From: JABWBD01 sp040768665
Lineage (GTDB): Bacteria; Planctomycetota; Planctomycetia; Pirellulales; Thermoguttaceae
Assembly: GCA_040768665.1 (NCBI GenBank)
Contig: JAXGMN010000011.1
Coordinates: 291,060 to 355,059, forward strand
Direction of reading: 5' to 3'
DNA length: 64,000 bases
Shown: piece after piece, positions 50,963-60,373 of the stretch
Layout: each line of letters begins with the position of its first letter
How positions within the stretch are numbered: the stretch's first letter is position 1
Notes under the pieces: generated by a model
What the model was told of the DNA's origin: nothing
Database searches by the model: none
Seen by the model: only the letters and a program-made list of their open reading frames with translations
Made by a program: the position numbers and the translations under genes

Positions 50963-52734
50963 AGGGAATCCTCCTTTCGCCGAAAAGGCGTAAACAGACG
51001 GCCTTCGTCTTTCAGGCCCCAGTTGAAGAACTCGATCACATTCAAACGCAAGCCGTGAATTACGCCGCTGGACACACCCAGCAGGAGATTCAGCGCGTGT
51101 CCAAACATCAAAACGAGAAGAGCCAAAAACACACCGATGCCCGGCAACGCACCACGGATGCCCGAGGCCATGTCGTTGAATGCCATCGCCAGCGAGGCCG
51201 ACGCCAGGCCCAAGGCAAACAGACGCAGGTAGCTCAAGACGTCGCCGAATGCGCCGGAAACTTTGGTCAGCCCAAGCAGTCCCTGGACGAATCGTTTCAG
51301 CGGCCTTTCACGCCATGCGGTGAAACCGACGACCATCAAGAGACCCACCACGAGAACTCCCCCGCCAAGGAATTGGAGAAACGCGACCGGGGGAATCGCC
51401 GCGCCGGCTCCGAAGAGCAATCCGCCGCCGACGGCCGCAGCCCATCCGATTGACGCCAGGCCATCGCGCCAGTCCGCATACCGCCGTGCGTCCATCACGT
51501 TGGCTAGCACGACATGGATGCCGCCGACCAGGATGGACAGGCCCATCATGAACGACGAGTTATTCATGTCCAGCCAGTGCAGCCGGCTGAGGACCGTTCC
51601 CTTCGGCGGCGCGATACCGAAGTAACTCCCGACCAGGGCGCCGTACACGAGCGACACAAGGACAATAAGAGCGAGCAGGGGGCGGAATCGCCGTCCCGCG
51701 GCGGACCGGCCGAGCAGCCGCCAGCCCATGAACAACCCCAAACCCAATACGGCCGCGTATCCGGCGTCGGCGAGGATCATCGCGAAGATCGTGAAGGAGA
51801 CAAGCACGACTCCCGACGGGTCCCAGCCCCAATAACCCGGCGTCATGTAGAAGTTCACGAGGTCTTCGCCCACCGACATCCGCGGCGGGTTGCGCATCAG
51901 CGTGGGCGGCTGGTCGTCGGAGTTGGGGGCGCGGCTTTCAAACAAGAAGCCGTTCTCTGCCGTATACTGCTTCAACTCCGCAATGTTCTCTCGCGGCGCC
52001 CAGGCTTCCAACGCGAACAGCTCTTGCCGATCGCAGGTCTGCAGCGCCGCGCCGGCACGGGCGGCGGCATCCTCCAGCCTGGCTAGGTTTTGCGCGAAGA
52101 GGAGGCACCACCGCGTCATGTGCGCCCGCTCTGCCTGGGCGTCCTCGATCGCCAACTCCACTTCGTCGAGCCGCCGCCGGAGATCCTTGGGCGAGCGCGA
52201 TCCCAGGTGGACGCGCGACACGGGCATCGACGATGGCTCCGCCTTGTCAACGACACTCACGTAGCAAAAACGGTGGTCGCGGCGGACCACTTCCCAGACG
52301 AGTCCCGTCGCCTCGACCTTCGGCATGTCCTTGTGGGGGACGACATAAAACCAGAGACGCAAATCGCCCATCTCTTCGAGCGAAGCGAAGTGGAAATCAC
52401 CCCACGGCTTCGCGGCGGCGACCCGCTCGAGAAGGGAGTCCCGTTCGGACTCAAGCGTCTGAATGCGCCGCTGGAGCTCGAGCGCCCGCTGCTCAACCGC
52501 CTCCGCGTTGAACTGGGCGGCATCGTGCAACTGCCGGCGGCGTTGTGGACAGGAGAGAAGAAACTTGAGCGCCTCTCGGGCCTGCAAGGACGGCCCTCCG
52601 CGCGGCAGGTCTTTTCCATCGCCACCCAGCGGAATCAATTGCAGGCATCCCATGGCGTGGAGATCGTCCAGCAGCCGATCCTTCTGGGCGCTCAGACCGG
52701 CAAACGTCACTCGCTGCAAAGGGACGATGCTCAT
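50953..52734 (-). CDS. atpI: V-type ATP synthase subunit I (membrane stator)
   Basis: 593 aa. The N-terminal cytoplasmic half (about 1-290) has coiled coils; the C-terminal half has seven to eight membrane helices. The essential ion-path Arg lies in LSYLRLFALGLASASLAMAF, and HALNLLLGVSSGVIHGLRLN and EFFNWG are also typical. The start overlaps the subunit D stop by 4 bp. Confidence 0.93.
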   Translation of the reverse strand: MSIVPLQRVTFAGLSAQKDRLLDDLHAMGCLQLIPLGGDGKDLPRGGPSLQAREALKFLLSCPQRRRQLHDAAQFNAEAVEQRALELQRRIQTLESERDSLLERVAAAKPWGDFHFASLEEMGDLRLWFYVVPHKDMPKVEATGLVWEVVRRDHRFCYVSVVDKAEPSSMPVSRVHLGSRSPKDLRRRLDEVELAIEDAQAERAHMTRWCLLFAQNLARLEDAAARAGAALQTCDRQELFALEAWAPRENIAELKQYTAENGFLFESRAPNSDDQPPTLMRNPPRMSVGEDLVNFYMTPGYWGWDPSGVVLVSFTIFAMILADAGYAAVLGLGLFMGWRLLGRSAAGRRFRPLLALIVLVSLVYGALVGSYFGIAPPKGTVLSRLHWLDMNNSSFMMGLSILVGGIHVVLANVMDARRYADWRDGLASIGWAAAVGGGLLFGAGAAIPPVAFLQFLGGGVLVVGLLMVVGFTAWRERPLKRFVQGLLGLTKVSGAFGDVLSYLRLFALGLASASLAMAFNDMASGIRGALPGIGVFLALLVLMFGHALNLLLGVSSGVIHGLRLNVIEFFNWGLKDEGRLFTPFRRKEDSLWN

Positions 52735-53351
52735 ACTGCCTCCTCAAGGCGCTGGGGGGCGGCCTGCTGCTGCTTCACCTTGGCGAGCTTGGAAGTGACC
52801 ACGGCGGCTCGCTCCGCGTCGCCTAAATAGATTCGGATACGCTGGATGTTCTCTTTCGCGGTCGGAATGAGGATTTTTTCGAAGAGGTTCACCCGCTGCG
52901 TGATCCGTCGAACGGCCTGGTCAAGCGCCTGGACGCGCTGGCCGGCAATGCGAGCACGGACCCTCGCTTCGGCAGCATCCTTCAGGCGCCGAACGAGAAT
53001 GTCGACCCATGCCGGCGTGACCAGCCGGGAATAGTCCGCCACGGCAAATTCGACGTGGTCCAGGATCGACAAACGGGTGCCGACCACGTTCTGCCGGCCG
53101 ACCCGGTAACCGGTCATTCTCACCAGGCCGCTAAAATCGAGATCGGGATCGGCGAGCATGGGAAGTTCCCTGCCGATTTGAGCATCGAGCAGCTCCGCTG
53201 CGGCCAGGGCGGCCTTGTGCTCGGCGCGGGCCTTCTGCGCCTCGACGGTAAGCTGGCGGCGCTTGAGGTCCAGCGACGGCAGCAGACGCCGGAACAGCTT
53301 CAGTTGCTGCTGTTGCTGGAGCGAGTTCTTGCTGAGTTTGAGCTTTGGCAT
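52731..53351 (-). CDS. atpD: V-type ATP synthase subunit D (central stalk)
   Basis: 206 aa. Two long helices at the termini (LKLSKNSLQQQQQLKLFRR... and ...RRITQRVNLFEKILIPTAKE) match the central rotor stalk D. Separated from subunit B by 277 bp of hairpin repeats, the only long gap in the ATPase cluster. Confidence 0.9.
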   Translation of the reverse strand: MPKLKLSKNSLQQQQQLKLFRRLLPSLDLKRRQLTVEAQKARAEHKAALAAAELLDAQIGRELPMLADPDLDFSGLVRMTGYRVGRQNVVGTRLSILDHVEFAVADYSRLVTPAWVDILVRRLKDAAEARVRARIAGQRVQALDQAVRRITQRVNLFEKILIPTAKENIQRIRIYLGDAERAAVVTSKLAKVKQQQAAPQRLEEAV

Positions 53352-53390
53352 CCGGTTCGCTCAGAGATTCGAACGTGGTCGACGGCAGGT

Positions 53391-53618
53391 TTTTGGCCAA
53401 AGGCCATTTTCACCGTAGCCTGGGGTAATCACCCCAGGTTGGGAGTTGAAGTCAATGTTGTCTTTGGCCAACGGCCATATTCACCCGTGCCGATTCGCTC
53501 TCGACATCCACATCACCGAGTTGAAGGTGAATATGGCCGTTGGCCAAAAACCTTGGTTTTGGGACCTCGCCGTCCTGGGGAACAACCCCAGGCTACGATG
53601 AGCATGGCCTTCGGCCAG
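53391..53618. repeat. Composite cluster of inverted repeats inside the V-ATPase operon
   Basis: Nested structure: two CCTGGGG...CCCCAGG hairpins (53419-53438 and 53574-53592), a perfect 23-bp inverted pair of TTTGGCCAACGGCCATATTC... (53463-53485 with 53526-53548), and single TTGGCCAAAGGCCA-like palindromes at the edges (53391-53412 and 53600-53618). It covers almost the whole gap between subunits D and B. Confidence 0.88.
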
Positions 53619-53628
53619 ATTGCTGACC

Positions 53629-54960
53629 TCATGAACGGTTTTTCGGAAAATACTTATCCACCAGACTCTGTTTCATCAACAATTCCTGCGGCTCAAAACA
53701 CTCGGCCAACGTCTTCCAACACAGGTCGAGCGCGTCGATCACGCCGATCGAGACGCGGATGTCCATAAATCGCTCCCGGAACAGCGTCCCGAACTTCAAC
53801 AGCTTCTCGTCGAACGGCGACAACTCGAAGGCCATCGCCTGCTTCTTCCGTGCTTCCACCGCGCCCGAGTAAAACCGGATCATCGTGTTGGCGATCTGAG
53901 AGTGGTCCTCGCGCGTGGCCTTGCCGACGACGTGCTGCTTCAGACGCGACAGCGAGCCGAACGGATCGATGATCCCGCCGTGAAGGTAAAACTGTCCCTC
54001 GGTGATATAGCCGGTGTTGTCGGGAACCGGGTGGGTGACGTCGTCGCCGGGCATCGTGGTCACCGTGAGGATGGTGAGCGAGCCCGCCCCCTTGAAATCG
54101 CAGGCCTTCTCGTACCGCTGGGCGAGCTGCGTGTACAGGTCGCCCATGTAGCCCCGCACGGCCGGAATGCGTTCTTGTGCAACGCCGATCTCCTTCATGG
54201 CGTCGGCGTAGGCGGTCATGTCGGTCATCAGCACCAGCACCCGCTTGTTCTCCTCAACGGCGAACTTCTCGGCCACCGCCAGGGCCATGTCCGGCACGAG
54301 CAACCGCTCGACCAGCGGGTCGGCGGCCTGGTTCACAAACATCACCGTGCGGGCAAAGACGCCGTGTTCCTCGAAGGCGGTGCGGAAGAAGTGGTAGTCG
54401 TCGAAGATCAGCCCCAAGCCGCCAAAGACCAGCACGTCGGCGTTGGCCTGGAACCCGATCCGTGCCAGGAGTTCGTTGTGCGGCTCCCCGGCAACCGAGA
54501 AGATGGGGATCTTCTGGCTCTCCACCAGGCAGTTGAACAGGTCGACCATCGGCACTCGGGTCTCGATCATCTTCGTGGGCATGACCCGCATGACCGGGTT
54601 CACCGTCGGGCCGCCCACCGGAACCCGAGGATCGGCCGAAAGGTCCGGTCCGCCGTCCATGGGTTCGCCCGATCCGCGAAACACCCGTCCCAGAATGTTC
54701 GGCGAGTACACAACGTCCAGCGGGCGCGAGAGGAACCGGACCTCGGCGTCGGTGGAGAGACCTTTTCCACCGGCAAAGACCTGCAAGCTGACCGTGTTCC
54801 GGTCCAGGCCGATCACCCGGGCCAGCGACATTTCGTCGTCGGTGTTCTCCACCTCCGCCATGTCGCCCAGGGCAATCCCCGAGGCATGGAGGCGGATCAC
54901 GTCGCCCACGATTTCCTGGACCCGCCGGTAACGGACCAACTGCTGCATGGTCTGGTTCAT
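53629..54960 (-). CDS. atpB: V-type ATP synthase subunit B (non-catalytic)
   Basis: 443 aa. Regulatory head subunit; no Walker A loop. FSVAGEPHNELLARIGFQAN, MTDMTAYADAMKEIG and PAVRGYMGDLYTQLAQRYE with MPGDDVTHPVPDNTGYITEG are the B subunit hallmarks. It is the first V-ATPase gene in the direction of transcription and lies 22 bp after the RND pump gene; no strong ribosome-binding site is visible, so it may be translated by coupling. Confidence 0.95.
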   Translation of the reverse strand: MNQTMQQLVRYRRVQEIVGDVIRLHASGIALGDMAEVENTDDEMSLARVIGLDRNTVSLQVFAGGKGLSTDAEVRFLSRPLDVVYSPNILGRVFRGSGEPMDGGPDLSADPRVPVGGPTVNPVMRVMPTKMIETRVPMVDLFNCLVESQKIPIFSVAGEPHNELLARIGFQANADVLVFGGLGLIFDDYHFFRTAFEEHGVFARTVMFVNQAADPLVERLLVPDMALAVAEKFAVEENKRVLVLMTDMTAYADAMKEIGVAQERIPAVRGYMGDLYTQLAQRYEKACDFKGAGSLTILTVTTMPGDDVTHPVPDNTGYITEGQFYLHGGIIDPFGSLSRLKQHVVGKATREDHSQIANTMIRFYSGAVEARKKQAMAFELSPFDEKLLKFGTLFRERFMDIRVSIGVIDALDLCWKTLAECFEPQELLMKQSLVDKYFPKNRS

Positions 54961-54982
54961 CGCATCAACGTTGCAAAGAGGG

Positions 54983-57900
54983 TCAGGTCGACTCCGCAGG
55001 CGAAGGCTCCTGGTCGCGGATGGCCTCGGTCACAACGACTCCCTCGCGGCGCTTGGGCGACGGCGCCGGGATTCGGTACAAAAGGGTGTAAAGGACCGGG
55101 CCCACAATCATGGTCAGCATCGTGCCGACGATCAGCCCAAAGAAGATCGTCACCGCCAGCGCCACCCAGAACACGTCCTGGAGCATGGGCAGCACGCCAA
55201 GAACGGTAGTCCCGGCGGCGTTGACCACCGGACTCAATCGCGACACCGCCGCCTCGACGACCGAGTCGTAAGGGGCAAGTCCCTTGGTGAGATTGGCATT
55301 CACCTCGTCCAAGAGCACCACAACGTTCTTGATCATCATCCCCGACAGGCTCATGGCTCCCAGCAGCGCTATGAAGCCGAACGGCGTCTGAGTCAACAGC
55401 AGACCGCCGGTGATCCCGATCATCACGAAGGGGATGACCAGGATGCAGATCAACATGGGGCGGAAACCGTTGAACAGGGCCACAAGGATGAACAGCATGA
55501 CCACCACGGCGGGCACGATTCCCGGAGTCAGCGCCTCTTGGGATTGCTTGGCGCTGAAGTACTCGCCGTCCCAATCCAGCCGGTAGCCGGGCGGAAGTTC
55601 GATCGCTTCGAACTTCTCCAGCACGGCGTTGCGGAGCGTCGGCGCCGTCACACCGTTGGGCGAGCATTGGACGGTGATCGCCCTGCGGCGGTCCCATCGC
55701 CAGATAATCGGATCTTCCCACGGCGTGGAAATTCCGTCGACGACCTGCGAGACGGGGACGGCATAGGTGGAGAGTTTCGGTATGATCTGAACGTCTTCCA
55801 GCGTCGCGGCAGCCTGCCCGCGCTCCGATTCCGTGTTTCTGGCCACAATCGGGATCAGGTCATCCCCCTGCCGATATTGCCCGACGACGACCCCGTCCGA
55901 CGCTCGCTGCATCGCGCGGGCCAGATCGTCGCGCGACACGCGGGCCCAGCGGCCTCGCTCCTGGTTGTAGCGGGGAACCAGCGCCTGGACTTGCTCTCGC
56001 CAGTTGGTGCGGACTTCCTTGGCATAGGGACTGTCGCGCAGGATGTCCGCGCCCTGCTGGGCCAGGCGGCGAAGCGTGGCGGGATCGGCGTTGGCCGGCC
56101 CACTGAATCGGGCTTCGATCTTCCAGTCGTCGAACGCCCCCACGGCATACTTCCGCACGCGGACCATTGCCTCGGGGACGTTTTCGCGGACCCATGCGTC
56201 CGTATCCGCCAGGAGTTGATTCACCCCGTCGAGCGACTTGGTGTTGACGATGAGCTGGGCATAGGACGTATACGGGTCTTCCGCGCTCACCGGAAGGTAG
56301 AAACGCGGCGGCCCCTTGCCGATGAACGTGCTGACGGTGGCCGTGGCCGGATGCTCCTCGACATATTTCTCGATCTTCTCCAGGTTGGCGCTGGTCTCTT
56401 GGATCCGCGTACCCTCCGGCGCCCAGTAGTCGATCATGACCTGCAGGCGGCTGGAGTCGGGAAAGTAGAGTTGCGGCACGAAGCGAAAACCGAGCACGGA
56501 GATGATCAACAGTCCGACCATGCTCGCCAGGAAGCCCACGCGGTGACGAATCGCCAGATACAACAACCCCCGGAAACGCTGATAAAACGGCGTCTGGTAG
56601 GGAGATGTGATGGCTTCCCCCGGTTTTGGGCCGGGCAACATGGCGATGCACAACAGCGGCGCTACCATCTGGCAGAAAACCCAACTCAACAAGAGCGAGA
56701 TGGCCACGACGGTAAACAAGCTCCCGGCGTACTCCCCCGTGTCGTAGCTCGACGCGAAAATCGGATAAAAGGCCATGCAGGCCACCACCGTCGCGCCCAA
56801 CAGAGGCCAGGCGGGCCCGCTGGCCGCCTCGATGGCCGCCTGCTTCCGATCCATCCCTTGCGCGATGCGGACCATGATGCCGTCGGTCACGACGATCGCA
56901 TTGTCGACCATCATGCCCATGGCGATGATCATCGCTCCCAGGGAGATCCGGTGGAGGTCGATGCCCATAATCGCCATGACAATAAATGTGCCGAGGATAG
57001 GGAACACCAGCCCGCTGATGCCGATGATCACTCCGGCCCGCATGCCCATGGTCAGCGCCAAAAGCGCCAGCACGATAACCACCGCCTCCAGAAGGCTGAT
57101 CATGAAGGCCCGGACCGACTCGCTCACCTGGTCCGACTGCCACGAGATCCGTTCGACGTTGATTCCCACGGGGAGATCGGTTACCAGTTCGGCGATACGG
57201 CGATCGATGGCCTGCCCGACGTGGACCACGTTCTCGCCGGAGCCGGGCGCCATCGCCATGGCGATCGCCTGCCGACCGTTGTGCCGCAGAAGCTGCCCGG
57301 GCGGGTCCACGTAGCCGAAGGAAACGCTCGCAAAATCGCGGATCCGCAGGATCTCGTCGCGATCGGTTCCGGCGCCGACGATCGCCAGATCGCCGATATC
57401 TTCGGGAGAGCGGAATTCGCCGGTCGGCGCCACGCGAATCCGCTGCGAAAGGTAATCCACGCGGCCGGCGTCGACCACTAGATTCTGCGACTGCAGACTC
57501 TCGATCATCTGCTCGGGCGTCAGCCCCAGGGCGGTGAGCTGCGCGGTGGAGACGTCGATGTAGATCCGTTTCTCTTGGACTCCCCATAGGTCGACCCGGG
57601 CCACGCCCGGCACAACGCTCAACTCCTTCCGCATGTCCTTCACATAGCGTTCCAACTCGGCATAGCTGTAGCCGTCGCTGCTGACCGCCAGGAGAAATCC
57701 GAAGACGTAGCCGAAATCGTCGCCGACCTTCGGCTTTCCGGCACCGGGTGGCAAAGTCGGTTCGACGTCGGCGACTTTCTTTCGCAGCACGTCCCAGACC
57801 TGCGGCAGCCGGTCGGACCAGTAATTGCTCTTGATGTCGACCTTGATGATCGACAGCCCCGGGCGGGAGTTGGAATAGACGTTCTTGAGCTCCACCATCT

Positions 57901-58117
57901 CCTGGAGCTTGGTCTCGAGCCGGTCGGTGATCTCCAGTTCCACCTGCTCGGCGCTGGCCCCGGGATACGTGGTGGTGATCACGGCGGTCTTTACCGAGAA
58001 CTCCGGGTCTTCCAACTGCCCGAGTTGAAAGTAGGAGAAGACCCCGCCGGCCACAACGAGCAGGATGCCGAAGTACGTGATGGCCCGCTTCTCGATGGAA
58101 ATGGCAGCCAGATTCAT
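54983..58117 (-). CDS. RND-family efflux pump, inner membrane subunit
   Basis: 1044 aa. The signature starts MNLAAISIEKRAITYFGILL and continues with TTTYPGASAEQVELEITD, which are typical of AcrB/MexB-like and CusA-like RND pumps; twelve membrane helices in two halves are evident (for example SLGAMIIAMGMMVDNAIVVT and FIALLGAMSLSGMMIKNVVV). The conserved proton-relay Asp pair motif is absent from GMMVDNAIVV (one Asp only), so it is closer to the heavy-metal/organic RND subgroup. Substrate unknown. Follows the adaptor gene by 4 bp. Confidence 0.92.
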   Translation of the reverse strand: MNLAAISIEKRAITYFGILLVVAGGVFSYFQLGQLEDPEFSVKTAVITTTYPGASAEQVELEITDRLETKLQEMVELKNVYSNSRPGLSIIKVDIKSNYWSDRLPQVWDVLRKKVADVEPTLPPGAGKPKVGDDFGYVFGFLLAVSSDGYSYAELERYVKDMRKELSVVPGVARVDLWGVQEKRIYIDVSTAQLTALGLTPEQMIESLQSQNLVVDAGRVDYLSQRIRVAPTGEFRSPEDIGDLAIVGAGTDRDEILRIRDFASVSFGYVDPPGQLLRHNGRQAIAMAMAPGSGENVVHVGQAIDRRIAELVTDLPVGINVERISWQSDQVSESVRAFMISLLEAVVIVLALLALTMGMRAGVIIGISGLVFPILGTFIVMAIMGIDLHRISLGAMIIAMGMMVDNAIVVTDGIMVRIAQGMDRKQAAIEAASGPAWPLLGATVVACMAFYPIFASSYDTGEYAGSLFTVVAISLLLSWVFCQMVAPLLCIAMLPGPKPGEAITSPYQTPFYQRFRGLLYLAIRHRVGFLASMVGLLIISVLGFRFVPQLYFPDSSRLQVMIDYWAPEGTRIQETSANLEKIEKYVEEHPATATVSTFIGKGPPRFYLPVSAEDPYTSYAQLIVNTKSLDGVNQLLADTDAWVRENVPEAMVRVRKYAVGAFDDWKIEARFSGPANADPATLRRLAQQGADILRDSPYAKEVRTNWREQVQALVPRYNQERGRWARVSRDDLARAMQRASDGVVVGQYRQGDDLIPIVARNTESERGQAAATLEDVQIIPKLSTYAVPVSQVVDGISTPWEDPIIWRWDRRRAITVQCSPNGVTAPTLRNAVLEKFEAIELPPGYRLDWDGEYFSAKQSQEALTPGIVPAVVVMLFILVALFNGFRPMLICILVIPFVMIGITGGLLLTQTPFGFIALLGAMSLSGMMIKNVVVLLDEVNANLTKGLAPYDSVVEAAVSRLSPVVNAAGTTVLGVLPMLQDVFWVALAVTIFFGLIVGTMLTMIVGPVLYTLLYRIPAPSPKRREGVVVTEAIRDQEPSPAEST

Positions 58118-58121
58118 GGCG

Positions 58122-59375
58122 CTAACGACTCCCTTCCTCAAGAATCTTCACTTCCTGGCCGTCGCGGAGCGAATGCACCCCCGCCGAGACCACCAGCTCT
58201 CCAGCCTTGAGTCCCTCGGTGATTGCGATGCCGACGGGCGTCAGCTTGCCGGTTGTGACCGCCCGCGGCGCGACCTTCTCAGCCTGGATGGTCCAGACGT
58301 AGGCTTGTTGGCCGGCTTCGTCGGTGAAGACCACGCCGGGTGGCACGACAAGGTCCTCGCCGGCCGCTTTGCCATCCGCCTCGGGCACGCCGCGGACAAC
58401 GGCTGCCATGCCCGGCAGGATTTGCACGTCACTCGGCTGATCGAGCACAACGGTGACGGGATACGTACGGGTGGTCTGAGAGGCTTCGCTGCCGATCTTC
58501 GTGACCTGGCCCATGAACTCCCGGCCGGGGAAGGCGTCGAACCGGCAAACAGCCTTCTTGACGCGCGGCACCAGCGAGATGACGCTCTCCGGCACCTGGA
58601 TGGTCACTTCGATCTTCGAGACATCCAAAAGACGAACGACCGCTTGTTTGGCTTGCACAGTTTGAAAGTTCTCGACGTACCTGGCCGCCACGGTGCCAGC
58701 GAACGGCGCCTTGAGCACCGCGTAGTCCAACTGGTTCTTGGCATTTTCCACGGCTGCTTCCAGGGCCTGGATCTCGGATCGCTTGGCTTCCAGGTCCTCC
58801 GGCCTGGCTCCTTTCAGGCCGATATTCAGATCTTCTTTCGCCTTGCTGACCTGCGCTGCGGTGCGGTCGCGGCGCGCAAGGCTTATGTCGAATTCCGACT
58901 GGGTGACTACCTTTGTCGGCAGCAGTTTCTCGTTCCGCTCATGTTCCGCTTTCGCCTGTTGATAGGCTGCCTCCGCCTCGGCCACGGCGGCCTTGAGTTG
59001 TTCGATCTCCTCCGGCCGGGCGCCTCGCTCCATGGCCGAGAGATTCGCCTTGGCAACGCTCAGATTCCCTTGGGCGCTGTCCAGCGCGGCCTGGAAATCC
59101 TTGGTATCCAAGGCCGCGATCACGTCCCCCGCCTTCACCTGGCTACCAACGTCGACGGGAAGTGCGATGAGCGGACCCGATACTCGGAAGGAAAGGTCCA
59201 CCTCCTCTTTAGCGCTCGCCCGTCCGGGAAACTCCCGGCCCTGGAGAGCTTTCACGTCTCCCACCTTGATCGCTCGCACGGGCCTTATGGGCTCCGGTTC
59301 GGTGGCAGCCTTTCGGCAACCCGCCGTGAACAGGACTAGCAGGAAGACACATGCCACGGACGATTTTCCTGTCAT
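58122..59375 (-). CDS. RND efflux periplasmic adaptor (membrane fusion protein), lipoprotein
   Basis: 417 aa; ATG at 59375 preceded by AGGAG, chosen over a GTG three codons upstream. The signal ends in a lipobox (VLFTAGC, Cys20). A lipoyl-like half (VGSQVKAGDVIAALDTKDFQ and LKAPFAGTVAARYVENFQTV) brackets an alpha-helical hairpin rich in Ala/Glu, followed by a beta-barrel domain. It links the inner membrane pump to an outer membrane channel; no TolC-type gene is in this window. Confidence 0.92.
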   Translation of the reverse strand: MTGKSSVACVFLLVLFTAGCRKAATEPEPIRPVRAIKVGDVKALQGREFPGRASAKEEVDLSFRVSGPLIALPVDVGSQVKAGDVIAALDTKDFQAALDSAQGNLSVAKANLSAMERGARPEEIEQLKAAVAEAEAAYQQAKAEHERNEKLLPTKVVTQSEFDISLARRDRTAAQVSKAKEDLNIGLKGARPEDLEAKRSEIQALEAAVENAKNQLDYAVLKAPFAGTVAARYVENFQTVQAKQAVVRLLDVSKIEVTIQVPESVISLVPRVKKAVCRFDAFPGREFMGQVTKIGSEASQTTRTYPVTVVLDQPSDVQILPGMAAVVRGVPEADGKAAGEDLVVPPGVVFTDEAGQQAYVWTIQAEKVAPRAVTTGKLTPVGIAITEGLKAGELVVSAGVHSLRDGQEVKILEEGSR

Positions 59376-59430
59376 CGGTTCCACTCCTTTTCATCGTCTT
59401 TGCTCGAGTTCTCTCCACTCCGGCCGGCTG

Positions 59431-60357
59431 TCAGTACTTCCGGCTGACCCTGCTGACCGGTCCAGCCACAAAACCAGGATTGCGCCGGACCGCCTCGGCG
59501 GCAGCGCTTCGACTGTCGCGCGCGGGAACGACCACCGAAAGCGGAGGACTGTTGACGCCTCGTCCAGGAACAAGGCGGACCTCCCAGAGGTCGAACAAGC
59601 CTGCCTGGTATCCCTGCATCTGGAGTTGCATGAGCGCGATCTGCTGATTGATCCTTCGGTCCTGCTGGTAAGCCTGCGCCTGCGCTTGCAGGAGGAAGCT
59701 TTCCTGCTCTTGCCTGGCCCGGTCCTTATCCGCGGCCAGCCACCGCTCCCAACCCGGCTGGAGGACCTTCAGGTCGTCCGCCGAGAAAAAGAAAAAGGGG
59801 ACGCCGTACTCGTCGCCGTTCTCCAATTCGAGGACCACTCCCTCGCAGGTGAACGTCCTCGGCTCTCCTCGCAGTCTCAAAACCCAGGCATCCAGCGATT
59901 GGCGGTCCCCGACCTCGATCTTCTCGAAGTGCGAAACGATCCCAGGGAGCATCCGCTGGTAGACCTCCGGGAGATTGTCGAAGAGCCGATCATTCACGTA
60001 GAGCTTGCCGCGCCGTCGTTGGACGGTGACATCCCGCCGCCCGTAACCGACCACCCGCCCGATGACTTTGAGGCCTGACTGCAAGGTCCACGTCTGCATC
60101 GCGCCGGCAGATCGGCGGGAATCCTCGTCGCGGTCTTTCGACTGTAGGAAAACCTGGTCCTCTTGGGAGAGTTTGTCGATCGGTACTGCCACGAGCTGAC
60201 AATCTTCCTTCTTCAGTACGGCCAATACATCGTTGAAGCCGATCAGATCCGCTTCCACGTGGTAGTTGCGCGTAGCGTCCGTCCAAATCCGACCGTCGGC
60301 GGATGGGGAAACGGACGCACAGATGCCGAGCAATAACAAAGCGGCACGCGTCGCCAT
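59431..60357 (-). CDS. SHD1-domain protein with signal peptide
   Basis: 308 aa; ATG at 60357 starts a signal peptide (RAALLLLGICASVSPSA). Residues about 22-75 (GRIWTDATRNYHVEADLIGF, ...VLAVLKKEDCQLVAVPIDKL, SQEDQVFLQS) match the SLA1 homology domain 1, which is frequent in planctomycetes and of unknown binding partner. A Gln-rich region follows at about 225-265 (FLLQAQAQAYQQDRRINQQI). Located between an ABM-domain gene (16 bp) and the RND adaptor (55 bp), so probably part of the same transcript. Confidence 0.8.
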   Translation of the reverse strand: MATRAALLLLGICASVSPSADGRIWTDATRNYHVEADLIGFNDVLAVLKKEDCQLVAVPIDKLSQEDQVFLQSKDRDEDSRRSAGAMQTWTLQSGLKVIGRVVGYGRRDVTVQRRRGKLYVNDRLFDNLPEVYQRMLPGIVSHFEKIEVGDRQSLDAWVLRLRGEPRTFTCEGVVLELENGDEYGVPFFFFSADDLKVLQPGWERWLAADKDRARQEQESFLLQAQAQAYQQDRRINQQIALMQLQMQGYQAGLFDLWEVRLVPGRGVNSPPLSVVVPARDSRSAAAEAVRRNPGFVAGPVSRVSRKY

Positions 60358-60373
60358 CTTGGGAGGTTCCTGG

